A stretch of 64,000 nt of DNA, taken from Planctomycetota bacterium (GTDB lineage: Bacteria; Planctomycetota; J058; JAJDCP01). Position numbers and translations under genes: made by a program. The stretch's first letter is position 1, and each line of letters opens with the position of its first letter. The notes beneath the pieces were generated by a model. The model searched no databases. It saw only the letters and a list, made by a program, of their open reading frames with translations, and was not told the DNA's origin. The stretch lies in the NCBI GenBank assembly GCA_029260765.1, contig JAJDCP010000161.1, positions 25,766 through 89,765 of the forward strand, in the 5' to 3' direction. This document shows positions 25,970-34,477 of the stretch, in pieces.

Positions 25970-27207
25970 GGCCTCCAGTACAAGAAGGCGCTCAGGTCTT
26001 CGCCAAAGCTCTCATGCTCATAGAAGGCCACGGAGCCGTCTTTCAACACATGGTCCCACTCTTCGCCTTCGGAGAGCCGGAAGAACTCGACCTCCGGCCC
26101 GAAGGGATGTTGGAAGGGCGGGCGCTCGATCTTGATCAGCGGCACCCCGTGCAGGGCATGTTGATGCACCGCGGGGAGCCGGGAAACACTCGCCAGCTTG
26201 AGGCGTTCTGCGGCGAATCGGTCGTGGACCCGCCCCTTCTGGATCAGCAGGTAGATCTCCCGCGCGCCGCGCAGGTCCTTCGGCAGCGATGCGAGCTGGA
26301 AGAGACCGTTGCGCCGCTCGAAGCTCAGGTACGGAGCCTTGCCGCGGATCTCCTGGATCATGCTCTCGATGCTCTCGAACAGAGGTTTCAGGCATTTGCC
26401 CGGATCATCGTGCGCATAGGGAATCGCGCCATGCTCGGGGTGCGCGTTCTGGTAGAAGCACAGCTCGAGGTAGAACTCGCGCAGCGCCTCATACAGCAGA
26501 TAGGGATGCGGCCGGATGTGCCGCGACAGGTTGGCGACGAAGCCCTTGAGCTTGAACAGGGCCTTGAGGCAGCTCTTGGCGCTCGACAGGCTCTCACCAC
26601 TCAGAAAACTGTCTGCGATGGTGCGCGAGAGCTTGAGGTGGAACTGGTCGAGCATCTCGGACAGAGCGTGGATGCTATCGCCGAGGAACGGAGAGCTACC
26701 GATGCGCAGCAGGGGCGGTATCGTCCACTCACTGAGATTGTAGATGCCGGTAGGATCTTTCTCGAACCGGGCGATCTTCACCGACTGCACCGCCGCGCTG
26801 GCGCGTTTCTCGCTCGACAGCTCCAGGCGGTGCAGGGTGCGCTCGATGGTCTCTTCTTCTTCGTCGCCATCGGCAACCGTGACCATCTCATCGAGCAGGT
26901 GGAGGTAGACGTTGAAGTGGGTCTTACCCACCAGGTTCAAGTTGAACGAGGGGACCTCGGCGTTGCCCGGCACTGAAATGAACAGGCCATCGGGGAAGAT
27001 GACTGCCAAGCGCTGCAGCGAGAGTACGCCCACGCCAAGCAGGCTGGGATTCCACACCAGACGCCCGACGCCATAGAAAGGCACACCGATCAGGCTGAAG
27101 CGTTGCGCCGTGTCGTTCAACAGTGCGTTTTCTTGCGCGATCAAGTGGTCGGGCAGTAGAGTCTGGCCCATGCGCCAGTGGATTCTCGCGAGCTTGTGGT
27201 CGGCCAT
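25966..27207 (-). CDS. tssK: T6SS baseplate protein TssK
   Basis: A 413-aa protein that opens with the TssK signature IHWRMGQTLLPDHLIAQENAL (family 'W-x-E-G-M-x-L-x-P-x-H-F-Q'). The shell and neck domains follow, and the C-terminal head ends in VAFYEHESFGEDLSAFLYW. TssK trimers connect the baseplate wedges to the TssL-TssM membrane complex. The order tssC, Hcp candidate, tssK, tssE is common in T6SS loci. A 98-base gap with a hairpin lies between the Hcp candidate and this gene. Confidence 0.9.
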   Translation of the reverse strand: MADHKLARIHWRMGQTLLPDHLIAQENALLNDTAQRFSLIGVPFYGVGRLVWNPSLLGVGVLSLQRLAVIFPDGLFISVPGNAEVPSFNLNLVGKTHFNVYLHLLDEMVTVADGDEEEETIERTLHRLELSSEKRASAAVQSVKIARFEKDPTGIYNLSEWTIPPLLRIGSSPFLGDSIHALSEMLDQFHLKLSRTIADSFLSGESLSSAKSCLKALFKLKGFVANLSRHIRPHPYLLYEALREFYLELCFYQNAHPEHGAIPYAHDDPGKCLKPLFESIESMIQEIRGKAPYLSFERRNGLFQLASLPKDLRGAREIYLLIQKGRVHDRFAAERLKLASVSRLPAVHQHALHGVPLIKIERPPFQHPFGPEVEFFRLSEGEEWDHVLKDGSVAFYEHESFGEDLSAFLYWRP

Positions 27208-27246
27208 GCGTGCAATTCCCCAGACAAACGGATGTGCGGATGCCTA

Positions 27247-27286
27247 CAGGAACCGTCCGGACACCTTCGCGTCCGTCCGGATCCTG
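27247..27286 (-). terminator. Imperfect hairpin downstream of Hcp candidate
   Basis: CAGGAACCGTCCGGAC (27247-27262) and GTCCGTCCGGATCCTG (27271-27286) pair over 12 of 16 positions around an 8-base loop. The hairpin lies just after the stop of the Hcp candidate and before tssK. There is no T-tract, so it may act as a partial terminator or an RNA-stabilising 3' end rather than a full stop. Confidence 0.4.
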
Positions 27287-27305
27287 TCGAGCCCATCTGA
27301 GTGAC

Positions 27306-27875
27306 TCAGACTTCCTTGATGCCCCACTGACGGGCGAACTTGTCGCTGTCCGAAACGGCGCGATGCAGGTCCTGGGCATCGTCGGCCGGATCGATCTGGA
27401 TGTGGAAGCGGTAGTTCTCGGGCTTCGGAACCCGAGGATCCGCCACGTCGGCCACGTCCAAGATCAAGTTCTCGCCCATCTTGGCGATCTTGCCCTTCAG
27501 CTCGGCGTCATTGCAATGGAAGCACTTGTAGTACTTGTTGGCGTCGTTGTCGAAGGCGTAGACGACAAACTTGAATTTGACCTCGATGCTGACCATGTCC
27601 TTCTGGGTCAGCAGCTCGACCTTCTTCTTGGTGTCACCGGTCACCTGACCGACGAAGACCAGCGGGTCGGTCTTGCCGAGGTCCCAGTTGCAGCGGCGCA
27701 GCACGCCGACTGCCTTGACGGTGCCACTGTCCGAGCAGGGGTCGGCACACTCGAACTTCTTGGCGAAGTCGGTGTCTCCCACCTTCATCTCGGTGATGTA
27801 GCCGATGATGGCCTTCTTGTCTTTGCGGAACTGGAAACCCTGTTGAAATTCGCATACGAGTTCGAGCTTAGCCAT
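27306..27875 (-). CDS. Hcp (TssD) candidate, divergent 189-aa T6SS protein
   Basis: A 189-aa soluble, beta-rich protein encoded between tssC and tssK, the usual place of hcp. No other Hcp candidate occurs in the window. Length is close to Hcp (160-175 aa), but I cannot align it convincingly with classical Hcp. It is unusual in having two Cys pairs: C-x3-C in FECADPCSD and C-x2-C in KCFHCND, plus two more Cys. These could bind metal or form disulfides. Hairpins on both sides of the gene suggest separately tuned expression, as is common for the abundant tube protein. The Hcp assignment rests on position, size and beta content. Confidence 0.5.
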   Translation of the reverse strand: MAKLELVCEFQQGFQFRKDKKAIIGYITEMKVGDTDFAKKFECADPCSDSGTVKAVGVLRRCNWDLGKTDPLVFVGQVTGDTKKKVELLTQKDMVSIEVKFKFVVYAFDNDANKYYKCFHCNDAELKGKIAKMGENLILDVADVADPRVPKPENYRFHIQIDPADDAQDLHRAVSDSDKFARQWGIKEV

Positions 27876-27907
27876 GGCAGGACTCCTCTGGGGGTTCTAT
27901 AGGGACA

Positions 27908-27927
27908 GTTCGGGACCGTTCCCGAAC
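27908..27927. promoter_or_regulatory. Perfect hairpin between tssC and Hcp candidate
   Basis: GTTCGGGA (27908-27915), loop CCGT, TCCCGAAC (27920-27927): eight perfect pairs with a tetraloop, in the 113-base gap after tssC. It sits about 30 bases before the start of the Hcp candidate in the transcribed direction. It could be an RNA-processing or stability element that sets Hcp level apart from the sheath genes. Confidence 0.5.
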
Positions 27928-27988
27928 GATGTCGGGGACTTTGTTGAGCCGGAAAAGCGGATTTCCGGCGAAAATTAGACTCCTGAGA

Positions 27989-29500
27989 TCAGCCCAGGCG
28001 TGAGTCCAGCCTGAGCTCGACATCCATTCCCTCGAACTGGATGTGGGGCAGGATTCCGACCGAGCAGTCGTACCAACCCAAAGCGCCTTCACGTTCGGTG
28101 ACCTCGACGCTGGCAGCCTTGAAGGGGTAGTAGCGCAGAGTCAAGTCATCGGGATTGGTGATCGTGGTGACGTACTCGCTCAGCCAGTTGGTCAACGTGG
28201 TCTGAATGTAGGTCGCATCGGCGGTACTGCCGATGTTGTCCCGCATGATGCTCTTGATGTAGTGCGCGATGCGGGTGATCGAGAATGTGTACGACAGGTT
28301 GCAGACGAGCTGCGAGTTCTCGCTGTCTTTGGGGTCCTTGAATTTCTTGGGCTTCTTGGCCGATTGCACGCTGAAGAAACAGGCATCCGACGTGCCTTTG
28401 CGGTAGATCAGCGGGATGAAGCCACAGTTGGCAAACTCGAGCTCGCGGTAGTCAGGAATCGCCAGCTCGACGGGAAGTTTGATCTCATCTTCACCGCGCA
28501 TGTTGAAGGTGTGCACAGGCAGGCCACTGACCAGGCCACCACCCTTGGGACCGCGCAAGTACTGGCACCAGCCAGAGCTCTCGAAGGATTTGACCATGTT
28601 GCGGGCCAGCAACAACGCCGAATTGCCCCACAAGTAATCGCTGTCCTTGTCGCCTTGAACGTTCTCGGTGAAGTTGACTTTGCGGCAGGGATTGGTCTCG
28701 GGGTGGTAGGGCAGACGCAGCACGTAGCGCGGGAAGCACAGGCCGACGTAGGCCGCGCCGGCAGACTCCCGGAACGCATTCCATTTGCCGTACTTCGGCT
28801 GGCTCATCAGGCCTTCGAGGTCTTTGATGGCTTCGACTTCGGAGATGGTCTCGCAGCCGAAGAACTTGGGCGATACGGCACCCATGAACGGGGCGTGGCT
28901 GGCGTTGGCCACCTTCGACATGGTCTGCAGCCAGAACAGGTCGTCGGGGGTATGTTCGAACTCGTAGAGGCCGATGATCGCGCCGAAGGGCTTGCCACCG
29001 TACTGGTCGTATTCTTGGATATAGGCCTTCTGGAACAGTGCGCCGCCGGTGATGTCGACGGAGTTGTTCTCGAAGTCCTCGAACAGCTCATCCTTGGAGA
29101 CGTCGAGGATGTCGATCATGATGTTGGCTTTGAAATTGGTGTTCTTGATCAGGTCGTCCAGCCCGATCCAGGCCGATTCGGCTTTCTGGAAGGTGGGGTG
29201 GTGCAGGACCTCGTTGATCTGATCGTTGATCATCGTGTCGATCGAAAGCACAAGCTCCTGGATCTGGGCTTTGTCGAAGCGGCCCTTGGAGGTGTCGACG
29301 TTCATCAAGATCGCTGCCAGGCCCGACAGGAAGCGGTCTTCAGTGTTGACCTCTTCGGTGGTCGAGGCGAGCGCATCGCTGATCATCGGCTTCATGGTCT
29401 TCTGCGAAGACTCCAGGCGCATGCTGGACAGAAAGCGGTTCAGATCGATCGAGGCTTCGTCGGTCTTGGTTTTTTCGGCTTGTTTGGCTTCGTCTGCCAT
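27989..29500 (-). CDS. tssC: T6SS sheath large subunit TssC (VipB)
   Basis: A 503-aa sheath protein with the family landmarks: DRFLSGLAAILMNVD near residue 55, HHPTFQKAESAWIGLDDL, PFGAIIGLYEFEH, a FGCETISEVEAIKDL segment, FPRYVLRLPYHPETNPCRKVNFTE, and a C-terminal LSEYVTTITNPDDLTLRYYPF stretch that forms the sheath core. TssC polymerises with TssB into the contractile sheath around the Hcp tube. The gene starts 70 bases after tssB. Confidence 0.95.
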   Translation of the reverse strand: MADEAKQAEKTKTDEASIDLNRFLSSMRLESSQKTMKPMISDALASTTEEVNTEDRFLSGLAAILMNVDTSKGRFDKAQIQELVLSIDTMINDQINEVLHHPTFQKAESAWIGLDDLIKNTNFKANIMIDILDVSKDELFEDFENNSVDITGGALFQKAYIQEYDQYGGKPFGAIIGLYEFEHTPDDLFWLQTMSKVANASHAPFMGAVSPKFFGCETISEVEAIKDLEGLMSQPKYGKWNAFRESAGAAYVGLCFPRYVLRLPYHPETNPCRKVNFTENVQGDKDSDYLWGNSALLLARNMVKSFESSGWCQYLRGPKGGGLVSGLPVHTFNMRGEDEIKLPVELAIPDYRELEFANCGFIPLIYRKGTSDACFFSVQSAKKPKKFKDPKDSENSQLVCNLSYTFSITRIAHYIKSIMRDNIGSTADATYIQTTLTNWLSEYVTTITNPDDLTLRYYPFKAASVEVTEREGALGWYDCSVGILPHIQFEGMDVELRLDSRLG

Positions 29501-29570
29501 GTCTTGTTCCCTTTGTGTGCGTCAAACGGCCCGCAGGCCGCGGCGGATCTTGGTCTCGTGGCAACACCGA

Positions 29571-30125
29571 CTACTTCTTGGCGTCGTCGCCCTTGCCTTC
29601 GCCATCCTTGCCAGGCAGCTTGAATGCGTCGTAACCCTTCAACTCGCCCAGAACCTTCTGATACGACTCGGGGTTGGCGTACAGCTCGGCGAGCAGGTTG
29701 CGGAATTCTTTCTTGTTCGACAGGTTCGACTGCGCCTCGAGGAGCAGCTTCTTCAGCAGCTGGAGGCTGCGCACCTTGGGGATATTGTTGGCGATCTCGT
29801 CGGGATTGAACGAGCGCATTTTGGTGATCGGGATCTCGACCTCCATGTCTTCGTCTTTCGCCGGGTCGATCTTGTTGGGCACGGTCATCTTGATCTTCAT
29901 GCCCATGTCTTTCATGATTCCGTCGGTATTCCGGCCATCCAGCGAGCGCAGACGGCGCTCGTCGAGATCGACTTTGCGGTCTTTGGACGTGCCGAGCGAG
30001 AAATCGCCCATGACCATCAGTCGCATGGGGAGATTGACCGTCTCGGGCTCGCCCTCGACCTCCGTCTTGTAGGTCAGGGTCAGGCGTGACTTGGGAAGTT
30101 CATCTTGGATCGCCACGGATCGCAT
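29571..30125 (-). CDS. tssB: T6SS sheath small subunit TssB (VipA)
   Basis: A 184-aa protein with the TssB pattern: LTLTYKTEVEGEPETVNLPMRLMVMGDFS at the N-terminus (beta strands with the 'L-P-x-R-L-x-V-x-G-D' motif), a conserved IPITKMRSFNPDEIANNIPKV segment, and a C-terminal helix LLKKLLLEAQSNLSNKKEFR that inserts into TssC. It ends in a Lys/Asp-rich tail. The ATG at 30125 lies 6 bases after the tssG stop, which indicates co-translation. Confidence 0.93.
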   Translation of the reverse strand: MRSVAIQDELPKSRLTLTYKTEVEGEPETVNLPMRLMVMGDFSLGTSKDRKVDLDERRLRSLDGRNTDGIMKDMGMKIKMTVPNKIDPAKDEDMEVEIPITKMRSFNPDEIANNIPKVRSLQLLKKLLLEAQSNLSNKKEFRNLLAELYANPESYQKVLGELKGYDAFKLPGKDGEGKGDDAKK

Positions 30126-30131
30126 CCTCCA

Positions 30132-31085
30132 TCAAACGGGCGTCGCCGCGTGACGCTTCCTGTCCGGTGTCGACCGGGAGGTAGCGGCCGCGCGCGGCCC
30201 TGGGACTTCGTTCTTGTTCCGATCGCGGCGCGTCGTGTGCCGGACCTTGCCTCGAAAGATCACCGCTCGCCTGATGCGGGGACGTCCTCCCTTGAAGACG
30301 TCGTAGCCGAGCAGGCTGTCGCGGCCCAGCCGCGCCCACCCTTTGCGGTCGCGGATCACCAGAATCACCTTCATGTGGACGTCATTCTCGGCCAACAGAG
30401 GGAAGATCTGCCCCTCAAGCCGCCGAACAGCCTCGATGCCCCAGGGCACCGCGCTGTAGGACGCGTCCTCTTCGCACAACAGCTCGACCGTAAAGCCACG
30501 TACCCGCACGCGGGTTCTGCCGCCGAAAACGGCGCCCTCGCCGAGGGTATTGGCCCCCAGCCGGATATGGCCGGGCGCCAGCCAGTGCCAATGGCTGTCT
30601 CGCACCACGGCCACCTCGAGCTCGGGGAACACCAGCTGAAACAGCCAGTGCAGGGTGCTGGGGGACTGCACGCCCAGGAGCCGCAGCAGGTGGCGCCCAC
30701 TGCGTTGCCAGCCAAGCCCCAGTCGGGCGTCGCTCTCCGGCCGGATCGCGTGCAGGAAGTCGCGGATCATGCGATCGGCGAAAAACTGCAGAAAGGCCAG
30801 GAAGCGGGGCACGTCGATGTTCTCCTGTTCGACCATCTTCAAGAAATACGTCGGCAGGGGCGTCTGGTAGCTGAGCAGGCCGAAGTTGACCGACACCAGC
30901 ACCGTCTGCCCTGGTGGAGGAAGAAACTCGATGTCTTCGATCAGGCTGCGGGCCGACAGGCGACTGAGCTTGCTATGGAAGATGATGTCCTCATGCCGGT
31001 AGCCCAACCATTCCAACAGGTTGAGCAGGGCCACCAGATCGAACTCGCGGATCCTCTTCCGAATGCTCTGCAGCCTGGCGTCCAA
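30132..31085 (-). CDS. tssG: T6SS baseplate protein TssG
   Basis: A 317-aa TssG (VasB/ImpH) homologue. The N-terminal helices contain FFADRMIRDFLHAIRP, followed by GVQSPSTLHWLFQLVFPELEVAVV and the family core 'LGANTLGEGAVFGGRTRVRVRGFTVEL', close to the 'L-G-x-x-x-L-G' and 'R-x-x-V-x-x-G' motifs. The last 50 residues are basic and probably disordered. TssG forms the baseplate wedge with TssF. Here it is split from tssF by about 7 kb, whereas tssF and tssG are usually adjacent. It starts 2 bases after tssA. Confidence 0.8.
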   Translation of the reverse strand: MDARLQSIRKRIREFDLVALLNLLEWLGYRHEDIIFHSKLSRLSARSLIEDIEFLPPPGQTVLVSVNFGLLSYQTPLPTYFLKMVEQENIDVPRFLAFLQFFADRMIRDFLHAIRPESDARLGLGWQRSGRHLLRLLGVQSPSTLHWLFQLVFPELEVAVVRDSHWHWLAPGHIRLGANTLGEGAVFGGRTRVRVRGFTVELLCEEDASYSAVPWGIEAVRRLEGQIFPLLAENDVHMKVILVIRDRKGWARLGRDSLLGYDVFKGGRPRIRRAVIFRGKVRHTTRRDRNKNEVPGPRAAATSRSTPDRKRHAATPV

Positions 31086-31087
31086 GC

Positions 31088-32071
31088 TCAGATCTCCACA
31101 AAACGGTCGATGTCGACTTTGTACAACTGTTCCATCGCACCCCAGGCCATCGAGTTCTTCTGTTCCCAGAAACCTGCCAACTCAGTGATGTGTTTGCTCA
31201 AAATGCTGAAGTAGTTGGAGAAGAACTTGGGGAAGTACTCGCGTGGATTGAAGGCGTTCAAGACCGCTCCGACGTCCGAGGCGATCAGGGCCGCCTTGGC
31301 CAGCTCACCCTTGTCGATCAAGCGCTCGAACGCCTCGAGCTTCTTCTTCAGCATCAGCATCTGGTAGCCGCCCTCGATCAGGACGCCGCCAGGAATCATG
31401 GCCACGCCGCCGGGAATCGCGGCCGCCACCGGAGCCGCGCCCGCGGCCGCTGCCGGTTGTTCTTCTGCGGGCGTTTCTTCGGGCGGGGGTGCTTCGGGTT
31501 CTTTGGCCTTCTCCTCGCTGTAGACCAGATTCTGGAAGTCTTTCATCCAGCTCATCAGGTTGGACACCTGGTCCAGAGCCTTCGGATTCTCGACCGCCTG
31601 GGCGAAGGCTCGCCGGAACTTCTGGATCTGCTCGAGGCCCACATCCATCTCTTCGGAGGTGGTGTTCTGGCTCCAGCGCTTCCAGAGCTTGTCCTTCTTG
31701 GTCTCGTGCATCTTGACTTTGCGGGTCAAGGTCTTGAAGAACCAGACAAACGTGGTGTTGGTCAGGCGGTCCTTCTTCTTGGCGGGACCCACCGCTGCCC
31801 ATTGCTCGTTGAACAGGTGACTCATACTCTCGAAGCAGGGGCCGAGGCTCTTGGGCCCCTGCTCGAGGAAGACGCCGAAGAAGAAGTAGCCCAGCAGGCG
31901 GATGTCGAGGATGTCCTCTTCGATGATTCCCTGCGCGGCGGCGGCGGCCTCGGCGTACTTGCCGTTCTGCACCATGGCCGCGACATCCTGGAAGCGCGGA
32001 TCGAGGGTGCTCAAGCCCGGTGCGTCACTGACGGGGAACTCGCGCTGTAGACTCTTCAGGTCGAGGCTCAC
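31088..32071 (-). CDS. tssA: TssA-family T6SS protein
   Basis: A 327-aa protein. The N-terminal helical part has a VWFFKTLTRKVKMHE stretch. A low-complexity Ala/Pro/Glu linker lies at about residues 190-225. The C-terminal domain is KLEAFERLIDKGELAKAALIASDVGAVLNAFNPREYFPKFF, ending in AMEQLYKVDIDRFVEI. The 'F-x-P-R-x-Y-F-P' and 'L-Y-x-V-D-x-x-x-F' motifs are those of the VC_A0119-type TssA proteins that cap and organise the growing sheath. The gene lacks a clear ImpA N-terminal domain, so the subclass is uncertain. It overlaps the PAAR-like gene by 4 bases. Confidence 0.65.
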   Translation of the reverse strand: MSLDLKSLQREFPVSDAPGLSTLDPRFQDVAAMVQNGKYAEAAAAAQGIIEEDILDIRLLGYFFFGVFLEQGPKSLGPCFESMSHLFNEQWAAVGPAKKKDRLTNTTFVWFFKTLTRKVKMHETKKDKLWKRWSQNTTSEEMDVGLEQIQKFRRAFAQAVENPKALDQVSNLMSWMKDFQNLVYSEEKAKEPEAPPPEETPAEEQPAAAAGAAPVAAAIPGGVAMIPGGVLIEGGYQMLMLKKKLEAFERLIDKGELAKAALIASDVGAVLNAFNPREYFPKFFSNYFSILSKHITELAGFWEQKNSMAWGAMEQLYKVDIDRFVEI

Positions 32072-32457
32072 GAGATGGTCACCTTTGTCTGTCCAGGGTT
32101 GGTGATCGAGATCGAACCGCCGAAATTACAGATCAGCTTGGCATTCTTGGGCAGGGCCGGGAAGATCCCGACCTTGACCTTGGTCGAGCCCTGCATCCAG
32201 GGAAGCAGGAGGAGTGGCGTGCACGCCTGCGGAGTCAGCACGCCACTCGCGGCTGCGGTCGCGGCAGCCACGGCCGGGTTCATCGGCGAACGGCACATCG
32301 CAAAGCCAGGGATGTTGGTCATGGGGATCTTGCTGATGATCGTGGCCGCGCCCTGGAAGGGGACCTTGGTCACCTCACTGGGCGGGATGATCAAGCTGCA
32401 AGGTGCGGTCCCTTGCGAGCAGGTCAGCGATGCTCCACCACACACCAATTCTGGCAT
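32068..32457 (-). CDS. DUF4280 PAAR-like spike tip protein
   Basis: A 129-aa protein of the DUF4280 family, a PAAR-like fold. Features are an early Cys-Gly-Ala pattern (VCGGASLTCSQG), P-x-x-L-I-I-P-P, NIPGFAMCRSPMNPAV with its paired 'C-x-x-x-x-N-P', ACTPLLLLPWMQG, and a C-terminal LICNFGGSISITNPGQ. PAAR-like proteins sharpen the VgrG spike and can carry effectors; this one is bare. The ATG at 32457 follows GGGAGAG with good spacing; the longer open frame above it would run into the promoter. It is the first gene of the main T6SS operon. Confidence 0.88.
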   Translation of the reverse strand: MPELVCGGASLTCSQGTAPCSLIIPPSEVTKVPFQGAATIISKIPMTNIPGFAMCRSPMNPAVAAATAAASGVLTPQACTPLLLLPWMQGSTKVKVGIFPALPKNAKLICNFGGSISITNPGQTKVTIS

Positions 32458-32493
32458 GGTTTCTCTCCCGTAACGGTCTCGTCTGTTGCGGAG

Positions 32494-32522
32494 ATTATGC
32501 AGGCGGTCCGAAACCTTGTAAA
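32494..32522 (-). promoter_or_regulatory. Sigma70-type promoter of the main T6SS operon
   Basis: On the minus strand TTTACA (32522-32517), a 17-base spacer and CATAAT (32499-32494) give 5 of 6 matches to each consensus hexamer. The predicted start lies about 30 bases before the ATG of the DUF4280 gene and its GGGAGAG ribosome site. This would drive the whole run from the tip gene to the coiled-coil gene. Confidence 0.65.
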
Positions 32523-32701
32523 GCCCGTTGTCTGACGCCAAAACACAGTTTCTTGGCTCTCTAACAATCCACTTACAAGACCATTCGTTCCATGCGGAGA
32601 TGCATCACCTTCACAGGCCGTTGAAGGGCGCCTGCCCATGATCGTGCCCGGCTGTGTTATGAGTTTGGAAGAACGGATTCCAGGCCGTCTTTTCTCAACT
32701 C

Positions 32702-34414
32702 TCAGGGGGCTTGGGCCATTTCGAGCTTCTTGCGTAGCCCATGCAGAGATTGGAAGATCGGCGAACGCGCTTTGCGATGCAGCCAACCTGCATAGAACTG
32801 GTCCCAGCACCAGTCGTGGTCGATGCTGCCGTCTTCGAGGCGCCGCGGCAGCAGTGGCACGATCTCGATGCGGTCTGGCAGCCAGCGCGCTCCCAGCTGG
32901 CGCGTCAAGCCGCGCGTCAGCGCCTGTTTGCGGTCCGCCTCTTTGTCACGCCAATCTCTCTCCGGGCCGGTGAACAGCAGCAGCACGAAAGCGTAGGCGC
33001 CGGCAAGCGCTCCCGTCTGCACCGGCACCAGCGACGCCCCGACGGCAAAATCGAAGCGCGCCGCACACTCGAGCAGCTCTGCGCTGGGATAGTGCGCACC
33101 GGTGCGCCGGGGCTTCAACGTGCCCGCATACAGGCACTCGCCTTCGCGCTGGCTCAGGATCATGTAGGAAGGAAAGGGCGCGGCGCCTTCGCGTGGGCTG
33201 AAGACCCCTGAGTTGCCTACCGCTTCCTGCCCACTCAGGTTCAGCTCGGACAGCTGCCAGCACAGGCCCGGCGCGGGCAGCACGTTTTGGTGCAGCCTGC
33301 CTGGCCTGAGCACCGAGAAGACCAGCGCGCCCCCTGCGGCTGCGTCGACCACCAGGTTGGCGGCCGGCACTTTTTCAAGCCCCAGTTTCAGGATCATGCG
33401 CCGGTCGCGGTCCCAATCCAGGGGCTCTTCGGGGTTCTTCGACCAGCTCTGCCAGTGCGGAAAGCGCAGCTTCTCGCGCCACTTCAACAGCACGCCACGC
33501 AGGCGCGCGCAGAGGATCACGCTGCGTAGAGGAAAATCTGCCAGCAACGAAGGTTGGTTGCACAGCGGCATCATCTCGATCTCGACCTGTCCGGCGCCAG
33601 CGAGCAGGCAGCTGAAAGTCAGCGCCGGCTGCCATTGTTGGGCAGGCATGCCTGGCGCAGCCAACAGCTCACCCGGCTTCAGGCGGTGCACACAGACCGC
33701 ATCGCGCAGGGCCCAGGTGTACGCTCTGTGGGCAGTGAGATCCTGGGGCAGCAGGGGATCTTCGCCGACCAGGGAGAACAGCCGTGCCACCGGTTCGTCG
33801 GGCGTGTAGGTGTGGGGGTCAGCGGGGCTGCCATTGCGAGGGGCCTGGCCGCACAGGATCGGTTCAGCGTCGTCGGGCAACAACGCTCGGTAGAGGCTGG
33901 AGGTCACCACGGCATCCGGGGCCAGGATCTCCAGGCGCTTCCGGACCCAGGCAGTTCCCGTCGGTTCGAGGTAGCTGAGCACGCAGCCGAGTTGCAGCGC
34001 GCTGAGCAGGCAGACCAGGAAATCGGCTCCGGTTGGAAGCACGATGCATACGCAGGCACCTGCGGCGACCCCCGCATCCCGCCAGTGTTGCGCCATGCCC
34101 AGGGCACGGGCATGCAACTCGGGGTAGCCCATCGCGATCCAGCTACCCGCATGATAGCTCTGCAGTGCCACAGCGGGGCCGCGCAGGTGGCGTAGCACCA
34201 TGTCATGGTAGAAGGAGTAGCCTTCGAAGACCCGGCTCTTCGGCCGGTTGGAGGAGACAGCACGCTGGTACTCAGCCAGAGTCTTGAAGAAACTCCTGGG
34301 ATCCCGCGCACTTTCTTCGAGCCAGGGGATCGTCTCGATCAGCTCGTCGTCGGGCGCGTCCAGGGCGGAGATCAGAGTGTTGAAGTCCAGATCAGGCACA
34401 CGGAGCCCTTCCAT
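32702..34414 (-). CDS. Degenerate adenylate-forming (ANL/AMP-binding) homologue in T6SS locus
   Basis: A 570-aa protein with the overall course of an acyl-CoA synthetase-type AMP-binding enzyme: an N-domain with GVAAGACVCIVLPTGADFLVCLLSALQLGCV, and a C-terminal subdomain beginning near YAGTLKPRRTGAHYPSAELLE. The phosphate-binding loop, normally 'T-S-G-T-T-G-x-P-K', is replaced at residues 212-230 by FSLVGEDPLLPQDLTAHR, which keeps the final T-x-H. The catalytic A10 Lys ('G-K-I-D-R') is Ser530 in DGSIDHDW. Both losses argue against normal adenylation. It starts from its own promoter upstream of the T6SS operon on the same strand. A binding or scaffold role in secretion is possible; none is established. 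Confidence 0.7.
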   Translation of the reverse strand: MEGLRVPDLDFNTLISALDAPDDELIETIPWLEESARDPRSFFKTLAEYQRAVSSNRPKSRVFEGYSFYHDMVLRHLRGPAVALQSYHAGSWIAMGYPELHARALGMAQHWRDAGVAAGACVCIVLPTGADFLVCLLSALQLGCVLSYLEPTGTAWVRKRLEILAPDAVVTSSLYRALLPDDAEPILCGQAPRNGSPADPHTYTPDEPVARLFSLVGEDPLLPQDLTAHRAYTWALRDAVCVHRLKPGELLAAPGMPAQQWQPALTFSCLLAGAGQVEIEMMPLCNQPSLLADFPLRSVILCARLRGVLLKWREKLRFPHWQSWSKNPEEPLDWDRDRRMILKLGLEKVPAANLVVDAAAGGALVFSVLRPGRLHQNVLPAPGLCWQLSELNLSGQEAVGNSGVFSPREGAAPFPSYMILSQREGECLYAGTLKPRRTGAHYPSAELLECAARFDFAVGASLVPVQTGALAGAYAFVLLLFTGPERDWRDKEADRKQALTRGLTRQLGARWLPDRIEIVPLLPRRLEDGSIDHDWCWDQFYAGWLHRKARSPIFQSLHGLRKKLEMAQAP

Positions 34415-34435
34415 AGCGTGGAAACATGGAAGAGG

Positions 34436-34464
34436 AAGCTAGCGGATGGCGGGGTTTCCGTCAA
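34436..34464 (-). promoter_or_regulatory. Sigma70-like promoter of the ANL-like gene
   Basis: Minus-strand TTGACG (34464-34459), a 17-base spacer and TAGCTT (34441-34436). The -35 matches 5 of 6 and the -10 matches 3 of 6. The leader to the ATG at 34414 would be about 15 bases. Confidence 0.45.
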
Positions 34465-34477
34465 CGTCCCACGGTGG

